Made by a program: the position numbers and the translations under genes. The notes under the pieces were generated by a model. The model was not told where the DNA came from. It saw only the letters and a program-made list of their open reading frames with translations, and made no database searches. From an uncultured Chlorobiota bacterium (GTDB lineage Bacteria; Bacteroidota; Bacteroidia; Bacteroidales; JAADGE01): 13,250 bases of DNA. The stretch lies in the NCBI GenBank assembly GCA_947311265.1, contig CAMZKQ010000050.1:1-13250 (forward strand). Direction: 5' to 3'. Shown here piece after piece: positions 6,553 through 13,250 of this stretch (position 1 is its first letter; the number at the start of each line of letters is the position of its first letter).

Positions 6553-7842
6553 TTAATTGCCCACAGAAATCACACTTAATAAGCTAAGTGGTTGCCCTTC
6601 TTTGTAGCTGTATTGGTACAAACCATCTTGCCCAATCATGAGTAGTAAATTATCGAAGGGGATAACATCAAAAGCATTTATATCTGAAGATTGTTGCGTC
6701 ATATTTTGGTCAATATTATTCAAATCGTCGGTATTAAATACTTTTAGCCCGGCATCGCCATCGCAAATAAATAGGCGACCATTTCTAATGCCCAAGCCAT
6801 AAGGTGCTTGCATGGGGTAAGATTTTATTAACTTAGGATTTTGGATATTAGCCAAATCAATAACATCAAGCTGGCTTAGTGTGCCGCCACAAGTTTGCCC
6901 AGCTCGAAGGGTAACGTAGGCAATATTATTTTCGACCACCACAGGGTCGCAACTTCGGATATGGTTAAAAGCCGAAATTTGTGTAGGATTAGTAGGGTTT
7001 TCAAGGCTATAGACTACCATTCCTGTAGTTGTGCCAGAAAAAAGCATATTTTCGTAAACAAACAAGGTTTCGGAAACCCTGCCAGTATTTATTTCGGATT
7101 TAAAAATAGGGTTGCCCCCTTGCGAAATGTCGTAAGCCATAAGCCGAGCTTGGTCAATCATGTAAAGCATATTTCCATAAAGTACAAAGCGGGCAGTTGA
7201 GCCGGAAGTACCGTTACCGCCATCGCTACTTTGGCTGCTGTCATTAATACTTAGGTCGGAAGAGGAGGCTTCATCTGCATAGCTGTACATGCCGCCAGAC
7301 CAGCCTGTTGAAGAATACTCTTGGGTAACCTCCTCAATAGTCCAGCCCACTACCAAGCCTTTGGATTGGTCTATTTTTGCCACTGGGTATTTAAAATCGT
7401 ACACCGGTATTTGGTAAGGAAATACATCTGGCACTCGTTTTACTTCCTTGATATTGTTTAAATCTGAGATGTTTAGCACCACTAAATCAATATAACTATC
7501 GGCATACAAAAAATCATTTTTAATAACAATATCTACATTGCCCAAAATCTCGATAAATTTAATGTTTTTAGGGTTTGCAGGGTTTGTATTGTCGATAATA
7601 TGTACTCCTTTTGCAATTTCATTTATAAAAATATAATTTTTATAAAAATACATCTTACCAGTATGCACTAATTCCGTGGCTGATTTTGTGGCTACTTTTT
7701 CCGCACGGAAATCCGCTAAGGACATATAAACCGGTTTATTTGCTGTAAAGGTTGAGGTTTCGCTTACCGTATTTATGCAAGATAAATTGGCTAAGAGGAA
7801 AAAAACGGACAGGAAAGAAAGCGTTAATTTTATGTTTTTCAT
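6553..7842 (-). CDS. LVIVD repeat-containing lipoprotein (predicted beta-propeller)
   Basis: A 429-residue predicted lipoprotein. The N-terminus has a basic start, a hydrophobic core and a lipobox ending in LANLSC, with C22 as the lipidated residue. The rest carries repeated units of the LVIVD kind: a blade ending such as GVHIIDNTNPANPKNI (79-94), then LVVLNISDLNNIKEV (120-134), LMAYDISQGGNPIFKS (234-249), MVVYSLENPTNPTQIS (275-290), LDVIDLANIQNPKLIK (325-340) and LKVFNTDDLNNI (366-377). These strand-turn units with Asn/Asp-Pro turns suggest a beta-propeller exposed in the periplasm or on the cell surface. A Ser/Gly/Asp-rich low-complexity insert spans about 176-215. The family is often found in Bacteroidota; ligand and role are unknown. 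It is convergent with cinA and divergent from the surface-repeat gene, and I see no clean promoter ahead of it. Confidence 0.85.
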   Translation of the reverse strand: MKNIKLTLSFLSVFFLLANLSCINTVSETSTFTANKPVYMSLADFRAEKVATKSATELVHTGKMYFYKNYIFINEIAKGVHIIDNTNPANPKNIKFIEILGNVDIVIKNDFLYADSYIDLVVLNISDLNNIKEVKRVPDVFPYQIPVYDFKYPVAKIDQSKGLVVGWTIEEVTQEYSSTGWSGGMYSYADEASSSDLSINDSSQSSDGGNGTSGSTARFVLYGNMLYMIDQARLMAYDISQGGNPIFKSEINTGRVSETLFVYENMLFSGTTTGMVVYSLENPTNPTQISAFNHIRSCDPVVVENNIAYVTLRAGQTCGGTLSQLDVIDLANIQNPKLIKSYPMQAPYGLGIRNGRLFICDGDAGLKVFNTDDLNNIDQNMTQQSSDINAFDVIPFDNLLLMIGQDGLYQYSYKEGQPLSLLSVISVGN

Positions 7843-8105
7843 TTGCTTTATTGTTTAATGATTTTTATAGGAGGAACGTTTTAGTTTGGTTTTTATTGCC
7901 CTTCAAGCTATTAAAACAGATAATTCTGAACTGGCTCTAAGTGTGCTTTTTTTCATATTTTAGATACCACATCGAGTGCGGTATGACGGGAGCAGGTGCG
8001 GAGGGATTTTTTTATTAATCAAAAATGAAGGAGTAGGGGTAAAATAAGATGGGGTTGTCTTAGATGCAAAACAACAAGAATATTAATCATTTTAACTTTA
8101 TTATC
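7843..8105. other. Intergenic region between divergent envelope genes
   Basis: About 260 bases with no credible gene. It should hold the promoters of both the lipoprotein and the surface-repeat gene, but I find no good TAnnTTTG box on either strand. It contains one imperfect 8-bp inverted repeat (ATACCACA/TGCGGTAT at 7964-7984) with a TCGAG loop, which could be an operator or chance, and a G-rich stretch near 7985-8010 followed by a run of Ts. Confidence 0.4.
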
Positions 8106-9344
8106 ATGAACAGAATTAAAAGTATTACAATTATCGTTTTAGCAGTTCTCCTTTCGGGAAATCTTTTTGCCCAACGAGCCAATAATGATAGCTTAAAAAG
8201 CAGGGCTGTACAATTTACATTTTTTAGCCCTTTGGGAACAAATGGTCTTGAAGCAGGGAAAATTGAAAACAACTTATCGCTTAACCTAATTGCAGGTTAT
8301 GCTGGTGGGTTAAAAGGAGTAGAATTTGCTGGTTTTGCTAATGTTATTACAAGGAATGCTACGGGCATTCAGTTGGCAGGATTTTCTAATACGGTTTGGC
8401 AGGATTTTATGGGGGTACAGTATTCTGGCTTTTCAAATGTAACTAGGGGCAACCATACCATGGGGCAAATATCAGGCTTCTCTAATGTTACAGGTCGGGA
8501 TTTTAAGGGCTTGCAAATGTCTGGTTTTTCGAGTTTTACAGGTCATCAATTTGATGGCATACAGACGGCTGGGTTCTCTAATATAGTTGGGGGAAAGTTC
8601 AAAGGTATTCAAATATCTGGCTTCTCGAATATTGCAAAAGGTGGTGCTGATGGTATCCAAATATCAGGCTTTTCTAATATTGCCGCAGGCAATTCTAAGG
8701 CGGTGCAGGTGGCTTCTTTTGCCAACCTTGCTACGGATACTTTGGAGGGGGTTCAAATTAGTGGTTTTGTTAATGTTGCACAATCTGTAAAAGGTATGCA
8801 AATGGCGTTTCTTAATTTGGCAGATACTTTTGAATTAGGTGTACCTATTGGGTTTGCTAGTATTGTTCGGAAAGGCTATCATGAAATAGAAATTGGTACA
8901 AGCGAGTCTTTTTACCTTGATGCAAGTTTTAAAACAGGGGTCGCAAAATTTTATAATATATTTTCGGCAGGTATGAAGATAAAAGACAATAATTTGGTTT
9001 GGGGCTTTGGCTATGGTGTAGGGACTCAATTGGCTTTGCCAAAAGAATATGCAGTAAATATAGACCTTATAAACTTTTCGGTAGGTACTGATAAAACTAT
9101 TGCAGAAAGCAAATATTGGGATTTTGATAACCTAACTAAGCTAGAAGTTACGGTGTCTAAGCAGTTCTTTAAAAACTTAGCCGTTTATGGTGGACCGACC
9201 TTAAATTTTGCAATTTCTGACCGTGCGGATAGTAATGGCCATTTTACTGGCTCGGCAGTAGTGCCATATTCGATGTATAGTTCAAATGGGGTTTATACAA
9301 AATATGATTTTTACCCGGGCTTTAAGGCAGGGCTTCGGTTTTAA
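8106..9344 (+). CDS. Surface-repeat outer membrane protein (LA_2272-like GxQxxGFxN repeats)
   Basis: A predicted exported protein of 412 residues. I chose the ATG at 8106 over the in-frame ATG at 8064 because it gives a textbook signal peptide (MNRIKSITIIVLAVLLSG) with likely cleavage after NLFA at residue 22; the upstream start would add 14 polar residues in front. After the signal comes a strand-like segment, then about eleven tandem units of 16-17 residues with consensus G-I/V-Q-x-S/A-G-F-S-N (roughly residues 70-248). The C-terminal 160 residues show alternating, aromatic-rich strands (WGFGYGVGTQL, LAVYGGPTLNFAI) ending in GLRF, as in outer membrane barrels with a terminal Phe. The repeats resemble the LA_2272 surface-repeat family first named in Leptospira. 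Function is unknown; adhesion or surface structure is only a guess. A strong terminator follows directly. Confidence 0.8.
   Translation: MNRIKSITIIVLAVLLSGNLFAQRANNDSLKSRAVQFTFFSPLGTNGLEAGKIENNLSLNLIAGYAGGLKGVEFAGFANVITRNATGIQLAGFSNTVWQDFMGVQYSGFSNVTRGNHTMGQISGFSNVTGRDFKGLQMSGFSSFTGHQFDGIQTAGFSNIVGGKFKGIQISGFSNIAKGGADGIQISGFSNIAAGNSKAVQVASFANLATDTLEGVQISGFVNVAQSVKGMQMAFLNLADTFELGVPIGFASIVRKGYHEIEIGTSESFYLDASFKTGVAKFYNIFSAGMKIKDNNLVWGFGYGVGTQLALPKEYAVNIDLINFSVGTDKTIAESKYWDFDNLTKLEVTVSKQFFKNLAVYGGPTLNFAISDRADSNGHFTGSAVVPYSMYSSNGVYTKYDFYPGFKAGLRF
8316..8837 (+). repeat. Tandem 16-residue GxQxxGFxN coding repeats
   Basis: About eleven consecutive units of mostly 48 bases, for example GIQLAGFSNTVWQDFM, GLQMSGFSSFTGHQFD, GIQTAGFSNIVGGKFK, GIQISGFSNIAKGGAD and GIQISGFSNIAAGNSK. 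The most alike lie next to each other near 8604-8699, while the last ones (AVQVASFANL, GMQMAFLNLA, GVPIGFASIV) are eroded. Periodicity is clear in protein but only partial in DNA, so the array is old rather than recently expanded. Confidence 0.85.
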
Positions 9345-9365
9345 AATATAGTTAGTAGGTAAGGT

Positions 9366-9400
9366 GAAACGCTGTATGAATTTTCATACGGCGTTTCTTT
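9366..9400 (+). terminator. Rho-independent terminator after the surface-repeat gene
   Basis: A 13-bp stem, GAAACGCTGTATG (9366-9378) with CATACGGCGTTTC (9385-9397), one G-U pair and a six-base AATTTT loop, followed by TTTATT. It starts 22 bases after the upstream stop and abuts the stop of the convergent DUF4395 gene, so it may serve both, though the T tract is better on the + strand. Confidence 0.85.
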
Positions 9401-9935
9401 ATTCCACCTCACAAGAGTCGCCAATGCAGTTGGGGCGTTCCTCGGGTTCGGGTATTACTTTTACTTTCAGTAAAAAAAGGTATAATTTGCAACCAATGCA
9501 GATACCAAAGGCTGATTCAGCAAACATTAGCACCAAGCAAATGAGGCATAATATACACATTGGGGCAAAAAATGAGAGGTCTGATTGTAGTAAAATAGAG
9601 ATTATGAATACCGAGATAGTCATAACTAAACCTATTGCCCAAGCAAATTTTTTCTGCACCGCCCCTACATATAGTGGTGTTTGCTTCCATACAATTAGTT
9701 TTGCTAAGGCAAAAATGGGCGAAAATTTGGGGTTTATAAAAATGCCAATTGCAAAATTGAGCATCAAAAAACCAGAAATATAGGGGATTATAGTATATTT
9801 ATACAAGTAATACCCATTAATAAGGGCTATGGATACTAGGATTAGCATAATTCCTGCACTTGCTCGCATTACTCGCTCGTCGAGCACTTTAAATTTGCGT
9901 TCTTCGATGTATTCTCCAAAACTTATTATTTCCAT
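9399..9935 (-). CDS. DUF4395 domain-containing membrane protein
   Basis: A 178-residue protein that I recognise as DUF4395. It has a soluble N-terminus with the family motif VLDERVMRASAGI (17-29), then about four membrane helices (roughly 24-44, 48-67, 97-117, 123-145). Family signatures FINPKFSP (66-73), YVGAVQKKFAWAIG (89-102) and ESAFGICIGCKLY (140-152) are present; the last contains a C-x2-C pair (146, 149). The protein is cysteine-rich for its size (127, 130, 133, 146, 149), and its tail adds C170-IGDS-C175, a possible metal- or thiol-active site. Function of the family is not established; the paired cysteines in the membrane suggest redox or metal chemistry, which is inference. It follows the hydrolase gene by 40 bases on the same strand with no hairpin between, so they may be co-transcribed. 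Confidence 0.85.
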   Translation of the reverse strand: MEIISFGEYIEERKFKVLDERVMRASAGIMLILVSIALINGYYLYKYTIIPYISGFLMLNFAIGIFINPKFSPIFALAKLIVWKQTPLYVGAVQKKFAWAIGLVMTISVFIISILLQSDLSFFAPMCILCLICLVLMFAESAFGICIGCKLYLFLLKVKVIPEPEERPNCIGDSCEVE

Positions 9936-9975
9936 TTATGTTTTTATAGGTATATTTTCTATTTTATTTAAAATC

Positions 9976-12900
9976 TTAGCGTAAAAGTATTTTCTTGATA
10001 ACAGTTTCTTTTGATGTGGTTATTTTCACAATGTAAACTCCTGAATTTAAGTTATTTAGAGAATGTATACTGTACAACGAATAGATGGGTTTTGATAAAA
10101 CGGTACTTCCATTCATTGAGCTTACTGTAATGTAGGCATTGTTAAAATCTAAAAGTTGGGTATAAATATTTTTGCTGTGGGCATATACTTTTATATCCGA
10201 AAGGGTGCTATAATAATCTTTATCAAAGAAGTGCAATTCAAAACGTTTTTTATCCAAGCCTTCTTTTATACTTGTGGTATAGCTGTTCTCTTTTTTTATG
10301 TCTATGATTTTTTGGTTTTGATTATCAACAAAAAACATCAGTAAATTTTCAGGGTATTGTTCAACGCCATAAAATTTAAAGGTGTAATTTTCTTCATTTG
10401 CTGTTTCTATTCCTATGGGTATTATCTCTTTTTCGATTTCATTTTGCAAGGATTGGATAACGAGTTCACGTTTTTCCAACATCGAAAATAAGGCAAGCGT
10501 ATTGCTAATTCTAAGTTTTGGGGCATCGTACATATTATCGAAACCACTGGTTGCGGCATCGGTGCTGGCAATAAGCAAGCTACTTTGTGCAGTTTTTCCG
10601 GTAATGCCGATATGCAATCTTTTTATTAGGTTTTTATTAGCCCCCTTGTAAAATACCGAATTGTTACTTGCTCGCATAGTATTAGAAAAGTCAATCGAAC
10701 CATTAGAAATTGCATTTACAAAAAAACCTTGCCCTGCGGCCAAAAAGCCATTGAAGGCTTTGCCACCACCAGTACCCGGGAGGTAGCTAGAACCTGCTAA
10801 GTTATATGTGCCATAATCTGCACTTACAAAATCTTGGGTATAGTCATCGTCCCATAAATAAGCTGCACCTACTATTGTGCCAGCATTATTGGCATTTAGA
10901 AAATCCCAAATATTAATGCCCGAAGGGTAAGGGTTGCCTATCAAATTCCAGCCATCGGAAGTTATACCAAAGTTAGAATTACTAACGCCATAAGATAAGT
11001 TGCCTGTATTTGGTTTTCCTGACAAATTAAAATTAATTGACCCATTTCCCGGGTAGAAATAGGCGTAGCCTTTGCCTACGGCAAGTGAGCCATTGTGTTC
11101 CTGCCAGCCTTCTATCCAGTCGGGATCGCTGTTGTTTTCGTTGTAGCTGTAAAAGTTAGGGTTAATTTCGCCAGAGCTTAAATCTGTAAAACTACTGCTA
11201 TTCCCATCGCTAACGTGTGCCGATATATAATGATAACCGCCTTGTTTAAAGCGCCTTTGTAGGGTAACTTTACCTGTTCCGGTGATAGTACCGTTATCTA
11301 AAAACGAAGCGGTATTTACGAGGTCGGATTTTAAAATAATAGTGCCTTCGAGTTTACAGGTGCTTTTTAACTCCAATGAAGCCGCAGGATTTATTGTTAG
11401 GCTAGCTCCATTTTCGATATACATTTTATTAATCATTACGCCGTTGGAAAGCACAATAGGCATATAGGTAGCAGTTGCTGGTACGCTTACATCGTCGTAT
11501 TGGTCGGGTATGCCTACTAGCCAGTTGGCAGCCAGTTCTGTATTGGTTGATGTGCCTCCGACCCATGAGCCTGATTTCACTTCGAGTGTGTAGGGGTGTC
11601 GCCAAGTTTTGTTAGCGGCATCATTTTGTGCCGTTCCGTTTATTTTTATGTACATCTCGGTCATTCCTACAGGTACATTTGCATATAATTTTGTGGGAAA
11701 TGTGGATACGGTTCTGGTATTTAAAACCACTTCATTTTTATCGCAAAAAGAGATGTTGGTAACGCCAGATAATGCCCCATCTAGTGTAATAGCCACGGTT
11801 ACCGTTCCTGCTGTGCTTACTTTATACATATCTGCATCGGCTGCTACTAGTCCACTTTTATGTGTAATAAATCCAATAATTGGTCTATTGTAGGATAGCT
11901 TGTAAGCAAATTTTGCTCTGTCTGGCTCGTCTGCTCCACGCAGGAGTTCGTAATAATTGCTTGATTCTTGCAGGTGGTTATTGATTGTATATAATGTATC
12001 GGCTACCACTTCTCCTGTTCCAAGGGGTGCTGGTGCTGGGGTAGTACCGTTGTAAAGCCACTGCCTACCGAGCAGGACAGCACCATCTCCGGCATCGCCG
12101 GTAGTCCAGCCACCACCTAGTGCAATAGCATCTTCGCCTTGCCATGAGTTGTTGGTAATCCATGTGTACCTGATATTTGTTGGCAATGGCAGAACAGGAT
12201 TAAAGCTAGTCCCTACATTTATGCCAACAATGTTATCGTTTTCATCGCCATCGCAATTAATATCTACATTATCGAAGGTGGCATTCCAGAAAATACTTGC
12301 TATGCAATGTTCATTACCACCGAACATATAGATGCCTTTTGGCGTACCACCACAGTTGGTGTAGCTGTCGTATTCATACTTCATATCCCGCAAGGCTTCT
12401 CTGTTTCCTGTAACCGAAGGTATGGTGTTTTGGTTGCCTCTAGTGGGGTCAATGCCTGCCCATGAGCCAAGGTGTGGTGTGCCTATGGTTACAAAGCGGG
12501 CGACTTTATGCCCATCGGGGCTGCTGGGGTCTATCCAATTTGTGGGTACACCTGCGGTTCTTCTTTGCAGATATTCTCTGGCACATAGCCCCCCCATGGA
12601 GTGCCCTATCAGTATCACTTTTTCTGCCCCTGTATAATTGAGTACCTCCTGAATAATATATTTTAGTACGTAGCCTTGTTTGTAAATTGCGGCTTCGTTG
12701 CTCTCATCAAAAGAGTTGCCCCACCAACCACTTGCACCTCTTACTCGCTCTTCTTGGAAGTTGATAGCAAAAAGGTTGCTGCCTGTCCAGCCATCAACAA
12801 AATCGGCAACATTAGGCTTGAAATTACGCCGCCCAATATTTATGAAATTACCAGAGTAAATAAAATCAGTCCATTTTACATCAGTTGCCATTAGGGCATT

Positions 12901-13122
12901 TGAGGTGTTATCATCGGCATTTAGCACCGCATCGAAAACATTAATAGCCCCAAGGGAGTAGCTATCTCGGTAAAACTCCATGGAGGTTTTAAAGGTTTCG
13001 TCGTTGCCCGTAAGCCCGTGCAAGAAAATAATTGGGTATGGTAAGTTGTTTTGTGCGTGTAGTGTTTTGCTGAGTCCTACAAATAGTGTGGTAATAAGGA
13101 GTACGTGTATTAGTTTTGTCAT
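9976..13122 (-). CDS. Secreted lipase-like alpha/beta hydrolase with T9SS type A sorting domain
   Basis: A 1048-residue multidomain secreted protein. The ATG at 13122 is preferred to one at 13179 because it begins a clear signal peptide (MTKLIHVLLITTLFVGL, cleavage after LHA at 23). Residues 28-400 form an alpha/beta hydrolase of the lipase/PGAP1 kind: IIFLHGLTG (31-39), nucleophile elbow GHSMGG with S175, TIGTPHLGS (212-220), probable acid D346 in GDAGDGAV and probable His H383 in NNHLQES. An Asp-rich loop with DINCDGDEND (287-296) resembles a calcium site. A PPC-like beta domain (about 415-516) and a WxG...ANW domain (about 520-600) follow. Then come segments common in Bacteroidota exoproteins (GWNLIGNPYPSG, NGFLAAGQGFF) and a type A sorting domain (973-1048) ending VYIVKITTSKETVIKKILLR. 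It should cross the outer membrane by T9SS and stay attached or be released. Substrate unknown; an ester or lipid is likely. Confidence 0.9.
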   Translation of the reverse strand: MTKLIHVLLITTLFVGLSKTLHAQNNLPYPIIFLHGLTGNDETFKTSMEFYRDSYSLGAINVFDAVLNADDNTSNALMATDVKWTDFIYSGNFINIGRRNFKPNVADFVDGWTGSNLFAINFQEERVRGASGWWGNSFDESNEAAIYKQGYVLKYIIQEVLNYTGAEKVILIGHSMGGLCAREYLQRRTAGVPTNWIDPSSPDGHKVARFVTIGTPHLGSWAGIDPTRGNQNTIPSVTGNREALRDMKYEYDSYTNCGGTPKGIYMFGGNEHCIASIFWNATFDNVDINCDGDENDNIVGINVGTSFNPVLPLPTNIRYTWITNNSWQGEDAIALGGGWTTGDAGDGAVLLGRQWLYNGTTPAPAPLGTGEVVADTLYTINNHLQESSNYYELLRGADEPDRAKFAYKLSYNRPIIGFITHKSGLVAADADMYKVSTAGTVTVAITLDGALSGVTNISFCDKNEVVLNTRTVSTFPTKLYANVPVGMTEMYIKINGTAQNDAANKTWRHPYTLEVKSGSWVGGTSTNTELAANWLVGIPDQYDDVSVPATATYMPIVLSNGVMINKMYIENGASLTINPAASLELKSTCKLEGTIILKSDLVNTASFLDNGTITGTGKVTLQRRFKQGGYHYISAHVSDGNSSSFTDLSSGEINPNFYSYNENNSDPDWIEGWQEHNGSLAVGKGYAYFYPGNGSINFNLSGKPNTGNLSYGVSNSNFGITSDGWNLIGNPYPSGINIWDFLNANNAGTIVGAAYLWDDDYTQDFVSADYGTYNLAGSSYLPGTGGGKAFNGFLAAGQGFFVNAISNGSIDFSNTMRASNNSVFYKGANKNLIKRLHIGITGKTAQSSLLIASTDAATSGFDNMYDAPKLRISNTLALFSMLEKRELVIQSLQNEIEKEIIPIGIETANEENYTFKFYGVEQYPENLLMFFVDNQNQKIIDIKKENSYTTSIKEGLDKKRFELHFFDKDYYSTLSDIKVYAHSKNIYTQLLDFNNAYITVSSMNGSTVLSKPIYSLYSIHSLNNLNSGVYIVKITTSKETVIKKILLR

Positions 13123-13148
13123 ATATAAAATTTGATTTCGGTAAAGGC

Positions 13149-13180
13149 TAAAATTAATAATTTTTTGAGAGAAAAACAAA
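13149..13180 (-). promoter_or_regulatory. Candidate promoter for the secreted hydrolase
   Basis: On the minus strand TTTG (13177-13180), 20 bases, then TAATTTTA (13149-13156), one base off the TAnnTTTG box. Transcription would start near 13142, about 20 bases ahead of the chosen ATG at 13122. This also argues against the upstream ATG at 13179, which would lie inside the promoter. Confidence 0.45.
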
Positions 13181-13198
13181 ATTGATAATTTTCTTTTG

Positions 13199-13206
13199 TA
13201 TTTTTG
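13199..13206 (+). promoter_or_regulatory. Candidate -7 box for the gene at the right edge
   Basis: TATTTTTG is a perfect TAnnTTTG box on the + strand, with an expected start near 13213 and about 29 bases of leader to the ATG at 13242. No TTTG lies at the proper 19-20 base distance upstream (a TTG at 13182-13184 is only 14 away), so support is partial. Confidence 0.35.
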
Positions 13207-13241
13207 TGAATATTATACTTCACCTTTAATTTTATAAAACC

Positions 13242-13250
13242 ATGAAAAAA
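13242..13250 (+). CDS. Start of a gene truncated by the window edge
   Basis: Only three codons, Met-Lys-Lys, are visible. An MKK start after an AT-rich leader with a TAnnTTTG box, divergent from a secreted protein, is typical of another exported protein with a signal peptide, but nothing further can be said from nine bases. Confidence 0.4.

Noticed and set aside
7964..7984. Inverted repeat ATACCACA/TGCGGTAT as a terminator
   Set aside because: It contains a mismatch, has no T tract right after it, and lies upstream of both flanking genes; at most a possible operator.
8064..8105. Upstream ATG for the surface-repeat protein
   Set aside because: It would place 14 polar residues ahead of a standard signal peptide; the ATG at 8106 is better.
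8316..8837. Tandem repeats as a CRISPR-like or recent DNA repeat array
   Set aside because: The repeat is coding, regular in protein and diverged in DNA, with no spacer structure.
9364..9783. A 139-codon open frame on the + strand
   Set aside because: It lies antisense to the DUF4395 gene, starts inside a terminator hairpin and its product has no recognisable pattern; the minus-strand protein has clear family motifs.
13123..13179. Upstream ATG for the secreted hydrolase
   Set aside because: It would bury the signal peptide 19 residues inside and start within the likely promoter; the ATG at 13122 fits.

Overview
The window looks like the chromosome of a Bacteroidota bacterium. The DNA is AT-rich. 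Two intergenic regions carry the phylum's characteristic promoter (TTG/TTTG, 19 bases, TAnnTTTG). A large secreted protein ends in a type IX secretion (T9SS) sorting domain. Several families present (DUF3109, DUF4395, LVIVD-repeat lipoproteins, GxQxxGFxN surface repeats, a short MoaA) are typical of that phylum. I cannot name the genus.

Layout. (1) Left, + strand, 3-1796: the C-terminal part of a TPR protein, a DUF3109 cysteine-rich protein, and a Sfp-like 4'-phosphopantetheinyl transferase broken by a single-base frameshift near its 3' end. The three are packed tightly enough to be one operon. (2) Minus strand, 1798-4737: moeA, moaA and nadC, read in that order from a clear promoter ahead of moeA. 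moeA and moaA overlap by 17 bases; nadC follows after a 92-base gap with a small terminator-like hairpin. (3) 4738-5186: no protein gene, but a tRNA-Arg(TCT) with its own promoter and terminator, plus promoters for moeA and cinA. (4) + strand cinA (5187-6434), followed by a nested double hairpin. (5) Minus-strand LVIVD-repeat lipoprotein (6553-7842). (6) + strand outer-membrane-type protein with about eleven 16-residue surface repeats (8106-9344) and a strong terminator. (7) Minus strand: a large T9SS-secreted lipase-like hydrolase (9976-13122) followed by a small DUF4395 membrane protein (9399-9935). (8) A new + strand gene begins at the right edge (13242).

How they fit. MoaA and MoeA are the first and last steps of molybdenum cofactor synthesis; moaC, moaD, moaE and mobA are not here. 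NadC and the CinA amidase domain both yield nicotinate mononucleotide, by de novo synthesis and by NMN deamidation, so the centre has a mild NAD/cofactor theme. The right half is envelope and secreted proteins with no evident pathway link.

I see no CRISPR array, insertion sequence, toxin-antitoxin pair, phage gene or defence island, and nothing I would call a new system. The points most worth checking are the transferase frameshift, the compact MoaA, the nested palindrome after cinA and the surface-repeat protein.
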